Positions 35,827 through 44,687 of a DNA stretch of 64,000 nt are shown piece by piece. The stretch's first letter is position 1; each line of letters starts with the position of its first letter. The position numbers and the translations under genes are program-made. The DNA is taken from contig JACRQG010000011.1 in the NCBI GenBank assembly GCA_016222805.1, positions 124,001 through 188,000 on the forward strand, read 5' to 3'. Below the pieces are notes generated by a model. That model saw nothing but the letters and a program-made list of their open reading frames with translations. It did no database searches and was not told where the DNA came from. This DNA is from Verrucomicrobiota bacterium. Lineage in GTDB: Bacteria > Verrucomicrobiota > Verrucomicrobiia > Opitutales > Opitutaceae.

Positions 35827-37164
35827 TTATCGCTCGAACGGCCAGAAGTGGAAGAACTGGAGGAAAAACACCACCGCGAGTCCATAGCCCAGCGGGGTCA
35901 GGCGATCCAGGCGGCCGAGCGCGAGGGCGAGCAGGGCGGCGGCGATGAGCCCGAGGCCGATGCCCTCCGCGATGCTGAAGGTGAGCGGGATGGCGAGAAT
36001 GGTCAGAATCGCCGGCGCCGCGGTCGCGAAGTCGCGCAGGTCGATTTCCACGATCGACTGCATCATGAAGATGCCGACGATCACCAGCGCCGGCGCGGTG
36101 GCGGCGGCCGGCACCATCAGGATCAGCGGCGTGAGGAAGAGCGCGAGCAGCAGCAGGGCCGCGGTCGTGAGGGTCGTGAGACCGGTGCGACCGCCGGCCT
36201 CGACCCCGGAGGCGGATTCGATGTAGCTGACCACGGTCGAAGTGCCGCAGACGGCGCTGAGCAGCGTCGCGAGCGAGTCGGCGATCAGGGCCCGGCCGGC
36301 GCGCGGCAGCGTGCCGTCGGGGCGGAGGAAGCCGGCGCGCTGCGTGACTCCGATCAAGGTGCCGATGTTGTCGAACAGATCCACCATCAGCAGCGTGAGA
36401 ATCAAGGGCAGGGCCATGAGGATGGCGTTGCTGTTGGTGAGGAACTGGAAGGTGAGCTTGCCGAAGACCGGCGCGGCGGAGGCGGGCAGGGCGAAGAAGG
36501 ACTCGGGCCACGCCGTGACCATCCGGCCGCCCGCGCCGCGCACGAAGAGCCCCGCCACTGTAATCGCGCCGATGCCGAGCACGATCGCGCCCGGCACGCG
36601 CCGGGCGACGAGGACGGCGGTGAGGGCGATGCCCGCGAGGCACAGGGCGACCGGGCCGGAGGCGAAATTGCCATGGGTGACGAAGGTGGCCGGGCTGGCC
36701 ACGACAACGCCGCCGTTCTTCAGGCCGATGAAGGCGATGAAGAGCCCGATCCCGCAGGTGATTGCGGTCTTCAGGGCCGCGGGGATCGCGGCGACGATTT
36801 TTTCGCGGATGCCGGTGACGGACAGGAGCAGGAAGAGGACACCGTTGACGAAGACCATCCCGAGCGCCTCGGTCCACGGTACGCCGCGTCCCTCGACCAG
36901 GGTGTAGGTGAAGTAGGCGTTGATGCCCATGCCCGGGGCGAGGGCGATCGGGTAATTCGTCAGCAGCGCCATCAGCGTGGTCGCGATGGCGGCGGTCAGG
37001 GCCGTGACGGTGACGAGCGCCGTCTTGTCCATGCCAGTCCCGGCGAGGATCGCGGGATTCACCGCGAGGATGTAGGCCATCGCGGCAAAGGTGGTGAGGC
37101 CGGCCTGGAGTTCGCGGGCGACGGTGGTGCGGTTTTCCTCGAGGCGAAAGAGGCGCGGGAGCAT
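35827..37164 (-). CDS. NCS2 family purine (guanine/hypoxanthine) permease, AzgA-like
   Basis: A 445-residue inner-membrane transporter with 12-14 hydrophobic segments. The AzgA-type signatures are NPAILAGTGMDKTAL (about 39-53), APGMGINAYFTYT (about 77-89), IAFIGLKNGGVV (about 140-151) and the DLFDNIGTLIGVTQRAG stretch (about 261-277), where substrate-binding acidic residues lie in this family. It should import guanine, hypoxanthine or adenine with protons. The ATG at 37164 (MLPRLFRLEENRT) is the family-typical start; the frame extends further upstream without homologous sequence. It is divergent from the amidohydrolase gene (73 bp). Confidence 0.93.
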   Translation of the reverse strand: MLPRLFRLEENRTTVARELQAGLTTFAAMAYILAVNPAILAGTGMDKTALVTVTALTAAIATTLMALLTNYPIALAPGMGINAYFTYTLVEGRGVPWTEALGMVFVNGVLFLLLSVTGIREKIVAAIPAALKTAITCGIGLFIAFIGLKNGGVVVASPATFVTHGNFASGPVALCLAGIALTAVLVARRVPGAIVLGIGAITVAGLFVRGAGGRMVTAWPESFFALPASAAPVFGKLTFQFLTNSNAILMALPLILTLLMVDLFDNIGTLIGVTQRAGFLRPDGTLPRAGRALIADSLATLLSAVCGTSTVVSYIESASGVEAGGRTGLTTLTTAALLLLALFLTPLILMVPAAATAPALVIVGIFMMQSIVEIDLRDFATAAPAILTILAIPLTFSIAEGIGLGLIAAALLALALGRLDRLTPLGYGLAVVFFLQFFHFWPFER

Positions 37165-37237
37165 GGTTCCGGGATGGGGTGGGAGAGTTGCGGATTGCGC
37201 GCGCGTCGGCAACGGACGAGTTTCGCGGGCGCCCGTC

Positions 37238-38119
37238 ATGCCGGTCATTGACTGCCACGTTCACCTGTACCCGCCGGAGCTCAACGCCGCGCCAGAGGCC
37301 TGGGCGGCGGCGCGAGGGGAGCGGCATTGGGCCACCCTGTGCACCCGGCGGCGGCGCGATGGGCGACCCGTGCAGGGTTTTCCCACCGTGGGCGACCTCT
37401 TGCGGGATCTCGACCGGGCGGCGATCGACCGCGCGGTGCTGCTCGGCTGGTATTGGGAGCAGCCGGAGACCTGCGCCTGGCACAACCGCTTTCTGGCCTC
37501 GTGCGTGCGCGCGCACCCGGATCGACTCGACGCCTTTGCCACCGTGCATGCCGGTGCCGGCCGGGAAGTCTGCCTGGCGGAGATGGCGCGGGCCCGCGAG
37601 GAGGGCCTCAAGGGCCTCGGCGAACTGTGTCCGCCGGCCCAAGGCTATTCGTACACGGAGGAGACCCTCCGAGACGTGCTGAGACAGGCGGCCGCGTGGG
37701 GCTGGCCGGTGAACCTGCACGTCACGGATCCGTCGGGACGGGCGTACCCGGGCAGGATCGAGACGCCCCTCGACGAGGTACGCGCGCTCGTGCGAAGCCA
37801 TCCCGGCACACCCTTCATCCTCGCGCACTGGGGAGGGTCATTGGCGTTTGGGTGGAGCGGCGACGAAACCCAGCCAGATAACGTCTATTTCGACACGGCG
37901 GCCTCGCCGCTGCTCTACGGGGTGGAGGTGTGGGCGCGGGAGTTGCCCCGGGTGGGGGCAGGGCGGGTACTGTTTGGTTCGGATTATCCCCTGCACCTAT
38001 ATCCGAGGAACGAGGAGCAGGACGGACTGGGTCGATTCGTCGCCGAGGCGCGCGCCGGCGGGGCGGAGGCAGCCGTGTTCGGCGGCAATTTGCGTCGGCT
38101 GCTGGAGGGCGTCCGGTGA
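37238..38119 (+). CDS. Amidohydrolase family 2 (TIM-barrel) protein
   Basis: A 293-residue metal-dependent hydrolase or decarboxylase of the ACMSD-like amidohydrolase-2 group. The N-terminal metal motif is IDCHVHLYPPE (residues 4-14), a middle histidine is in PVNLHVTD, another in ILAHWGGSL, and the closing aspartate is in VLFGSDYPLHLYP. The pattern fits a mononuclear zinc site. Substrate unknown. The ATG at 37238 places HxH at the very N terminus, as usual. It overlaps the next gene by 4 bp (GTGA), so the product is made with the VHL-domain peptidase. Confidence 0.9.
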   Translation: MPVIDCHVHLYPPELNAAPEAWAAARGERHWATLCTRRRRDGRPVQGFPTVGDLLRDLDRAAIDRAVLLGWYWEQPETCAWHNRFLASCVRAHPDRLDAFATVHAGAGREVCLAEMARAREEGLKGLGELCPPAQGYSYTEETLRDVLRQAAAWGWPVNLHVTDPSGRAYPGRIETPLDEVRALVRSHPGTPFILAHWGGSLAFGWSGDETQPDNVYFDTAASPLLYGVEVWARELPRVGAGRVLFGSDYPLHLYPRNEEQDGLGRFVAEARAGGAEAAVFGGNLRRLLEGVR

Positions 38120-39315
38120 AACGTGGCTTCGCGGCGGCGCCGCTGACCCTTGCCGCGCACCTGGGAGGGGCGTTTCGGTTTCTGGCCCTGGCAGGGCTGG
38201 TCTGGGCCGCCGGTGCGGCGACTCCCGCAAATATGCCGGTGCCGCCGCCGCCGCCGGAGGTGGTGGAGGCGTTTGGCCTTTCGCCGCGGTACCGCAAGTG
38301 CGTGCTCGTTGAAGGATTGCCGGTGGTCGGGTCCGCGGCCGTGTCCGACTTTGGGATCCGCGAGGCGGCCTACCTCATTCGGAAGCAGATCGGCTGGCGG
38401 CCCGAGGTGCTGCGGGCGATGGCGCGGAACCAGGTGCGGTTCGTGGTGATGGCGCCGACGGAGATGACGACGGATGTGCCGGAACATGCGGATCTCGTGC
38501 CGCGCGAGTACTGGAACCGCCGGGCGCGGGGGCTGGGCGCGACGGCGGCGCGGCCGGCGGTGAGTTGCGGAGAGGAGAACCTCCTGTGCCTGCCCGGGGA
38601 TCCTTACGGCACGGAGAACATCCTGATCCACGAGTTTGGGCACGCGATTCATGAGCGCGGACTGAGCCTGGTCGACCCGACATTCGACGTGCGGCTGCAG
38701 GCTGCATACGCGAAGGCCCGGGAGGAAGGGCGCTGGCGGGGCACCTACGCCGAGAAGAACCGCATGGAGTACTGGGCGGAGGGCACCCAATCGTGGTTCG
38801 ACACGAATCGCGCCAACGATCGCGAGCACGGACCGATCGACACGCGGGAGAAGCTGAAGGTGCACGACCCCGATCTCGCGCAGCTGCTCACCGAGGTATA
38901 CGGCGACTTCCCCTGGCGTTACCAGCGACCCGAGCGACGCACCGGGGAAGACCGGGCCCACCTCGCTGGGCTGGTGGTGGCTGACTTTCCCCGTTTCCGC
39001 TGGCCGGACTCGGCGCCACCCCTCGCGCAACAGGGAGTGGAACTGCCGTGGCTGTCCGGGGCGGAGGTGCCTTCCGCCTCACCACGGCAGGGCGGCCCCG
39101 CGACGGCGGTGCACGTGGTGAACCGCCGCTCCGGCGTCGTGTCGGTGTACTGGCTCGATTTCGAAGGAAAGCGGAGACACTACGCGGACCTCCCTCCCGG
39201 CCAGAGTCACCTGCAGGCCACCTACGCGGGACACGTGTGGATGGTCACGGAGCAGGATCACGTGATCGGGGCGGTCGTGGCGCGCGCCACGACGGGACGG
39301 GTCGAGATCCGCTGA
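38116..39315 (+). CDS. Exported zinc metallopeptidase-like protein with VHL beta-like domain
   Basis: A 399-residue protein with GTG start (38116) and an export signal (about 1-40). The catalytic region has H172-E-F-G-H176 (LIHEFGHAIHE) and a downstream E-Y-W-A-E motif (218-222) that offers a third zinc ligand, as in gluzincins. The Cys-containing loop VSCGEENLLCLPGDPYG precedes the zinc motif. The C-terminal 70 residues (about 329-395) read as a von Hippel-Lindau beta domain: VHVVNRRSGVVSVYWLDFEG, then RHYADLPPGQSHLQATY and GHVWMV. In animals that domain binds hydroxyproline; the bacterial copies have no known ligand. It is translationally coupled to the amidohydrolase gene. Confidence 0.85.
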   Translation: MKRGFAAAPLTLAAHLGGAFRFLALAGLVWAAGAATPANMPVPPPPPEVVEAFGLSPRYRKCVLVEGLPVVGSAAVSDFGIREAAYLIRKQIGWRPEVLRAMARNQVRFVVMAPTEMTTDVPEHADLVPREYWNRRARGLGATAARPAVSCGEENLLCLPGDPYGTENILIHEFGHAIHERGLSLVDPTFDVRLQAAYAKAREEGRWRGTYAEKNRMEYWAEGTQSWFDTNRANDREHGPIDTREKLKVHDPDLAQLLTEVYGDFPWRYQRPERRTGEDRAHLAGLVVADFPRFRWPDSAPPLAQQGVELPWLSGAEVPSASPRQGGPATAVHVVNRRSGVVSVYWLDFEGKRRHYADLPPGQSHLQATYAGHVWMVTEQDHVIGAVVARATTGRVEIR

Positions 39316-39360
39316 GGGGCCAGGTCGTCAAGCCACCCCAATCCATCGGGCGCACGAAAT

Positions 39361-39399
39361 ACCCGGAACAGGCTGAAGACTCCGTCTTCCGGGTGTTCC
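39361..39399. repeat. Nested inverted repeat downstream of the VHL-domain gene
   Basis: GGAACA (39365-39370) pairs with TGTTCC (39394-39399), and inside it GAAGAC (39375-39380), TCC, GTCTTC (39384-39389) forms a second stem. A competing pairing ACCCGGAA with TTCCGGGT (39361-39368, 39387-39394) is also possible. It lies in the 206-bp gap before the convergent LacI gene and may act as a terminator hairpin, though it lacks a T-run. Confidence 0.5.
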
Positions 39400-39521
39400 G
39401 TCGCCAGCCCGGTCTTGGCGGTTGCCGGCGTCCTCAACCCGCGGCGTGCTCCAGTGGGACGGAACGGCCGGTGGTGGTTTCCCATCTCCCACGCCGGTGA
39501 TCCGCACTTCGACGAGGGAGT

Positions 39522-40580
39522 CTACGAGCGAGATGACGGAGCGTGGGCGCGGGTCGTGGCACCGTCGACCCACTTGCCGCGGATGAGCACGACCCGCGGA
39601 TGATCGGGCACCCCGTGCTCGCCGCGTTGAATCTGCTCGACGACGAGGTCCACCGCGGCGATCGCCACCTCACGGTAGTTCTGCTGGATCCCGGAGCAGT
39701 CGAGGTCGTTGTGGGGATCGATGTCGAGGTCCGCCACGCCGCAGTCGCGCGGAACCGCGACCCCGAGTTCGCGCAGCCAGCCGACGACAGTGGGGACCGG
39801 TGGAGACTGGGAAATCACGACGTCCGGCCGGTGCCGGAGGAACCACGGCGCAAAGACCTCGGCCGAGAGGCGGGGGGCGAGGAGGAGGGGCAGGCGGTGG
39901 AAGGCCGGTCTCCGGGACTGGAACGAGAGGAATGCGGCCGACCAGTGATGCATCGTCCGGGCGTCCGCGTCCACGGTGAGGGAAAGACCCGGTCGACGGT
40001 AGCCGAGCGCCTCCAGCTGCTGCAGGGCGAGGAACATCTCCTGGTATTGATGCTGGCACGCGCGGTGCAGTTCGTTGCGGACGCTGTATCCGGTGGCGGC
40101 GCAGGCAAAAGGGGTGAAATCGAACTCGAGCCGCTCCGTCCAGCGGGGGGCGCCGAGCAGCAACAATCCCTCGATGCCCCGGGCGAGGAGCACTTCGCGC
40201 AGACGCGTCGGGGTCATTCCCGGCTCGGCCAGCCAGTATTCGTCGAGGGCATATCCCTGTAGACGGGCCCGATCGACGGCCGCGGTGTACAGCAGTTCGA
40301 GATGCGGTATGGTCCGCCACGGGGACGGCTGCGGAAACTGCGTGATGATCCCGAGCGTGCCCCGTCCCCGGGTCGTGCGGGAATGCCGGAGATAGGACAT
40401 CAGTTTCGCGATCTCCGGATCGCGCTGGTAACCCAGGCGGGCGGCGGTGCGCTGCACGCGCAGACAGGTGGCGGGGGGGATCGACGGATGGTTGCGCAGC
40501 GCCAGGGAAACCGCGGCACTCGAGAGCCCGAGGCGCCGGGCAATCGTCTTCAGCGTGGGCCGTTCCGGGGACGGTTTCAC
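39522..40580 (-). CDS. LacI family transcriptional regulator
   Basis: A 352-residue regulator. The N-terminal helix-turn-helix (about 8-30) reads TLKTIARRLGLSSAAVSLAL, followed by the hinge region GYQRDPEIAKLMSYLR. The periplasmic-binding-like effector domain spans about 75-345 (LGIITQFP, GIEGLLLLGAP, DVVISQSPPVPTVVGWLREL, GVADLDIDP). It should repress or activate in response to a small sugar-like effector. It is divergent from the TonB receptor operon, 181 bp between starts, so that operon is its most likely target. Confidence 0.93.
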   Translation of the reverse strand: MKPSPERPTLKTIARRLGLSSAAVSLALRNHPSIPPATCLRVQRTAARLGYQRDPEIAKLMSYLRHSRTTRGRGTLGIITQFPQPSPWRTIPHLELLYTAAVDRARLQGYALDEYWLAEPGMTPTRLREVLLARGIEGLLLLGAPRWTERLEFDFTPFACAATGYSVRNELHRACQHQYQEMFLALQQLEALGYRRPGLSLTVDADARTMHHWSAAFLSFQSRRPAFHRLPLLLAPRLSAEVFAPWFLRHRPDVVISQSPPVPTVVGWLRELGVAVPRDCGVADLDIDPHNDLDCSGIQQNYREVAIAAVDLVVEQIQRGEHGVPDHPRVVLIRGKWVDGATTRAHAPSSRS

Positions 40581-40761
40581 TCAACGATTAAGTACGACCA
40601 CAGTTGCGCCGGTTCCAACTCCAATTTCCTGTTCAGGCACCGTCCCGTGCAACGGGCGCCCCGGGGTCCGCGGCATCTTCCGGCCCGCCGGCCATGCCGC
40701 CGCCCGAGCTGTCCTGTCCGGCACGGCCGGTCCCAACCACCGTCCCGCCACGCTGCCTGCC
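40581..40761. promoter_or_regulatory. Divergent control region of lacI-type gene and TonB operon
   Basis: The 181-bp spacer should hold both promoters and LacI-family operators. The only tight inverted repeat seen is CCCGT (40644-40648), GCA, ACGGG (40652-40656). It is weak as an operator because it lacks the usual central CG and A/T-rich arms. No -35/-10 pair could be assigned with confidence. Confidence 0.35.
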
Positions 40762-43700
40762 ATGAGACACCCTCACGCCGCCCTGCCCCTGCTCCTGACG
40801 CTTCTTTCGGCCGCAAAGCTGCCGGCCCAGTCAATCCCGCCTACGACCGGCGATCAGCCCCTGGTGCTGTCCGAGTTCCGCGTCGACACCACCCGGGACC
40901 GCGGCTACGTGGCCACCAACTCCACGACCGGCACGCGTCTGAACCTCGAGATCAAGGCCATCCCGCTCCCGATCGAGGTCATCACCCGCGAGTTCATCGA
41001 CGACATCGGCGCCGTCGACATCAAGGAGGCGCTGGAGTATTCCGCCGGCATCGTTCAGGACCAGGTTGCCACCGCGAACAACTTTCTCTTCAGCCCTTCG
41101 GGCACCGGCGCCGCCGGTTCGCTGTCGCGCGACACCACGACCGTCAACATCCGCGGCCTGAACACCCGCTCCTTTCTGCGCAACGGTTTCCGCCAGGACA
41201 CCGTGACCGACGTCATCAATCTCGACCGCCTCGAGGTCGCCCGGGGGCCCCAGTCCCTGCTCTACGGCGTTGCCTCGCTCGGCGGAGTTGTCGCCCTGAC
41301 CCCGAAGTACCCCCGCGCCACCCCGCAGACGGATCTGCGCTTTGGCACCGGCAGCAACGACTTCTACCGCGCGGAGGTCTATCACACCGGTCCGCTCTGG
41401 AAATCGAAAACCGACAATCGCTTCGTGAACTACGGCGCGGGCCTGGTCTACCAGACCCTGAGCAGCCGCTCCGATTTCGATGATCGCACGCGCGTGTTGT
41501 TCACCCCGGCGGTGGAGTTTCGCCCGTTCCGCGACACCACCGTCTTCGTCGATGTCGAATACGGCCGGTTCGAGAGTGAGGGTACGGGCTTCCAGGATCT
41601 GGCCGATTCCAGCGCCGGCAATGTCCGCCATCCCCTGACCCGCCAGCTGATCGCGGAGAATCTCAACGAGTGGAACGAGACCCGCATGGTGGCGAGGGAT
41701 GTGTTCGGCCGGGATCGCCTCTATCGCTGGAGTGGACCGGATACCTATTCGAAGGACGATTACTTCAACGGCACCGTCGAGGTGACGCAGAAGCTCCTGC
41801 CCGGTCTCACCGCGGTGCTCGGCGGCAATTACTCCGACCGCCGCAACGAGCGCTGCACCATCAGCGGCTCCGTGCAGCGCACCACCACCGCCGGCCCTGC
41901 CGTCGCTCCCACGTCTCCGGGGCGCTGGACCCCGCTGGGTCCCGATCCCGTCAGTCCCAACCTCACCCAGTGGAAGTCCGTCGGCTACGGCTGGGGCTAT
42001 GCCGAGACGCACAAGTATATCCGCCAGGCCCGCGTCGATCTCAATTACGAGTTCACCCTCTTTGGCCAGCGGCAGAGCCTGCTGTTGGGGCGCACCGACC
42101 AGGTGGTGAAGCAGAGCGACCTCTCCACCACCCAGGTCACCAGCAACACGCCCGGAAGCCCGACGCAGGGTTTCCTGCCGTTCGCGGCGCCAGAGTACAT
42201 CCGCTACGCGGGTGAGCAGTTCCGGCCGTTCCGCGACTCGGTCTTCACCGAATGGGACACCGGCCGCTACGCCGTCTATCAGGGCCGCTGGTGGAAGGAT
42301 CGCCTCACCACCATCGGCGGCTGGCGCAATGAACGCTACCTGGTGCGCAGTTACTATTCGTCGTTCGTGAAACAGGACCCGACCCAGCCCGACACCGCTC
42401 TGGCCAACTGGATCCTCCCGTCGACGCCCGACCCGGCGAGCCTCGTCAATGCCGCGGGCCAGGCGCGCATCGTGAACGGCTACCGCTTCGGCGCCGTGCC
42501 GCAGCGGGACGACACCTTCACGCTCGGCGTGAACGCCGCCCTCACGCGTGACCTGAACCTCTACGCCGTGAGCGCAGGCGGAATCTTTCCCAACACCGGG
42601 CAGCGCGACGGCGCGGCGAATCCGTTCAAGCCGGAGCGCACCCAGAGCCGCGAACTCGGCGCCAAGTTTGACCTGTGGAAGAATTCCGGCGGGCGCGCCC
42701 GGATCTCCGCCACCGTGGCGTATTTCGAGGTCGATCGAGAGAATGCCATCTACAACTTCGCCTTCGCGCCTCAACCCCGCTCGAACAACCAGGCGACGCT
42801 CCGCGCCGGCTTCACCGGCAACGGGGTCGCCACCGGCACCGGCCCCGGCGCCTACTCGGTGCACAATTCCGGCTACACGACTTTCCAGACCAATCAGCCG
42901 GTCACCTACCTGCTCCCCGTCAGTTATATCGCCCCGGCCGATCTCAACCATCCGCGCGTGACCGGTGCACCCCAGCAGAGCGGCTTCCTGCTCGTGGACT
43001 ACGCGTCGCTCGGCACCTCCGCCAATGATCCGCTCCGCCGCGCGATGGAGGCAGCCGCGGCCGATCCCGCGACCAACACCGCCCTGCAGGGCGCTACCGT
43101 CGGCACCGGAGCCACCGCGCTCAACGCCAACAATGGTTACGCCCTCAATCGCAACTCCGACGTCGCCTACGACGATCGCTCCAAGGGCATCGACGCCCAG
43201 ATCTACCTGAACCTCACGGACAACCTCAGCACGGTCATCACCTATACCCATCTCATCCAGGCGGTCACCGGCGGCTTCGAGATCGTCGACCAGCCGTCCA
43301 GCACGGAATACGATTCCTGGTGGCGCTACCTCCGCTACACGACCGACGACGCCCGCGCCGTGTCGCTCGACGAATCCAAGGCCACGGTCAACAAGGTAGG
43401 CGCGATTGGCCGTCGAACCAGCGATGTGCCCCGAAACGTCTGGGCGGTGTGGAACAACTACAAGTTCACCACCGGCCGCCTCCGCGGTTTCGAGGCCAGC
43501 CTGGGGGTCACGATCAACGGTCCGCGCCACGGCGAGCAGGTGATCGACAATGGCCTCCGCGATCGCTCCAACGACGAAAACCGCCGCTACCGTCCCCAGA
43601 TCCCGATGGAATACAAGATCAACGCCGCCTTCGCGTACCGTGGCGACCTCTTTGGACGCCGGTGGAACATCCGCCTGAATCTCACCAACCTCCTCGACGA

Positions 43701-43866
43701 CCAGAAGATGGTGAGCACGAATACCTCCACGTTGTTCATGAATCCGGCCACCGGGGCCCTGGTGACCTCGACGACTCCGGGCGCCGAGCGGATTACCGTC
43801 TCGAATCGCGCTATCCGCTACTTCGAACCGCGCTCCTTCCGTCTCAGCATCAGCACGCGTTTGTGA
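40762..43866 (+). CDS. TonB-dependent outer-membrane receptor
   Basis: A 1034-residue receptor with signal peptide (about 1-23). A short extension with LSEFRVDTTRDRGYVATNS precedes the plug (about 60-190: PIEVITREFIDDIG, LEYSAGI, NIRGLNTRSFLRNGF, LDRLEVARGPQSLLYG), and a 22-strand barrel makes up the rest. It imports a large ligand across the outer membrane with TonB energy. There is no N-terminal STN or CarboxypepD-reg domain. It ends RLSISTRL instead of the usual terminal Phe. The ATG at 40762 starts the signal peptide. It heads an operon with SUMF1-domain and lyase-like genes and probably imports a glycan fragment. Confidence 0.94.
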   Translation: MRHPHAALPLLLTLLSAAKLPAQSIPPTTGDQPLVLSEFRVDTTRDRGYVATNSTTGTRLNLEIKAIPLPIEVITREFIDDIGAVDIKEALEYSAGIVQDQVATANNFLFSPSGTGAAGSLSRDTTTVNIRGLNTRSFLRNGFRQDTVTDVINLDRLEVARGPQSLLYGVASLGGVVALTPKYPRATPQTDLRFGTGSNDFYRAEVYHTGPLWKSKTDNRFVNYGAGLVYQTLSSRSDFDDRTRVLFTPAVEFRPFRDTTVFVDVEYGRFESEGTGFQDLADSSAGNVRHPLTRQLIAENLNEWNETRMVARDVFGRDRLYRWSGPDTYSKDDYFNGTVEVTQKLLPGLTAVLGGNYSDRRNERCTISGSVQRTTTAGPAVAPTSPGRWTPLGPDPVSPNLTQWKSVGYGWGYAETHKYIRQARVDLNYEFTLFGQRQSLLLGRTDQVVKQSDLSTTQVTSNTPGSPTQGFLPFAAPEYIRYAGEQFRPFRDSVFTEWDTGRYAVYQGRWWKDRLTTIGGWRNERYLVRSYYSSFVKQDPTQPDTALANWILPSTPDPASLVNAAGQARIVNGYRFGAVPQRDDTFTLGVNAALTRDLNLYAVSAGGIFPNTGQRDGAANPFKPERTQSRELGAKFDLWKNSGGRARISATVAYFEVDRENAIYNFAFAPQPRSNNQATLRAGFTGNGVATGTGPGAYSVHNSGYTTFQTNQPVTYLLPVSYIAPADLNHPRVTGAPQQSGFLLVDYASLGTSANDPLRRAMEAAAADPATNTALQGATVGTGATALNANNGYALNRNSDVAYDDRSKGIDAQIYLNLTDNLSTVITYTHLIQAVTGGFEIVDQPSSTEYDSWWRYLRYTTDDARAVSLDESKATVNKVGAIGRRTSDVPRNVWAVWNNYKFTTGRLRGFEASLGVTINGPRHGEQVIDNGLRDRSNDENRRYRPQIPMEYKINAAFAYRGDLFGRRWNIRLNLTNLLDDQKMVSTNTSTLFMNPATGALVTSTTPGAERITVSNRAIRYFEPRSFRLSISTRL

Positions 43867-44687
43867 GCCATCGGACCGCGAAGTGCCTGACGGCCTGCGC
43901 GCTGTTGGCTCTGGGCTTTGGCGCCGCCAGCGCGCCGGCCCAGCGCGGACCGGGGCGCGAACACCAGGTGCCGCTCGCGAACGGGGTGGTGCTGCGCTTG
44001 GTCTGGATTCCGCCCGGGACTTACTGGCGCGGCAGCGGGCCGGGCGAGGCGGGTCGCGATTCCGATGAAGGTGCCCGTCATGAGGTGACGATTAGCCGGG
44101 GATTCTACCTCGGCGTCCACGAAGTCACCCAAGCCCAGTGGACGGCGGTCATGGGCACCCAACCGGCCGCGTTCCGGCGGGGGGTGGAGGCGCCGCAGCG
44201 GCCGGTAGAGTCGGTCTCCTGGGAGGACTGTGGGCGTTTTCTCGCTCGGCTCGGCCAGCTCGGCGTGGGACGATTCCGCCTGCCGACCGAGGCAGAGTGG
44301 GAGTACGCGGCCCGGGCGGGTACCACCACCCGTTTCCCGTGGGGTGATGACCCGCGGGAGTTCGAGACCCACACTTATGCGTGGGCCAACAGCCGTTCCT
44401 ACGCGGTCACCCATCCGGTCGGCAGCAAGCCACCCAATGCCTGGGGGCTCCATGACATGCACGGCAACGTCTGGGAGTGGTGCAGCGATTGGTACGCTCC
44501 CTATGCGGCCGGTCCTCAGCGCGATCCCGTTGGACCGCCGGCGGGCCGAGAAAAGGTGTTTCGCGGGGGGAGTTGGTACGATTTCCCCGTCAGCCTGCGA
44601 TCGGCCAACCGGCATCGGCACCCGCCGGAGAGGCGCTACACCGCCATCGGACTGCGGTTGGTCTGGGAGCCGGAGGAGACCAGATGA
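43863..44687 (+). CDS. Exported SUMF1/FGE-sulfatase-domain protein without the catalytic cysteine
   Basis: A 274-residue protein with a GTG start that overlaps the receptor's stop by 4 bp (GTGA). Signal peptide about 1-28. The rest is one SUMF1 domain: FYLGVHEVTQAQWTAVMG, SWEDCGRFLARL, FRLPTEAEWEYAARAGTTT, WGLHDMHGNVWEWCSDWY, and R234-G-G-S-W238. Formylglycine-generating enzymes have two catalytic cysteines in the segment after GGSW; here it reads YDFPVSLRSANRHRHPP, with none. It is therefore unlikely to activate sulfatases. Some SUMF1-fold proteins bind or modify sugars. The related domain in the next gene suggests a joint role. Confidence 0.88.
   Translation: MSHRTAKCLTACALLALGFGAASAPAQRGPGREHQVPLANGVVLRLVWIPPGTYWRGSGPGEAGRDSDEGARHEVTISRGFYLGVHEVTQAQWTAVMGTQPAAFRRGVEAPQRPVESVSWEDCGRFLARLGQLGVGRFRLPTEAEWEYAARAGTTTRFPWGDDPREFETHTYAWANSRSYAVTHPVGSKPPNAWGLHDMHGNVWEWCSDWYAPYAAGPQRDPVGPPAGREKVFRGGSWYDFPVSLRSANRHRHPPERRYTAIGLRLVWEPEETR

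Noticed and set aside
39048-39500. Frame overlapping the end of the VHL-domain gene
   Set aside because: Arg/Gly-rich shadow in another phase of a well-supported gene.
40644-40656. LacI operator CCCGT-GCA-ACGGG
   Set aside because: Too short and lacking the usual central CG and flanking arms; kept only as a weak note in the control-region entry.
40831-43530. Minus-strand frame of about 900 codons opposite the TonB receptor
   Set aside because: Antisense of a complete, recognisable receptor; composition is Gly/Arg/Val-rich with no motifs.
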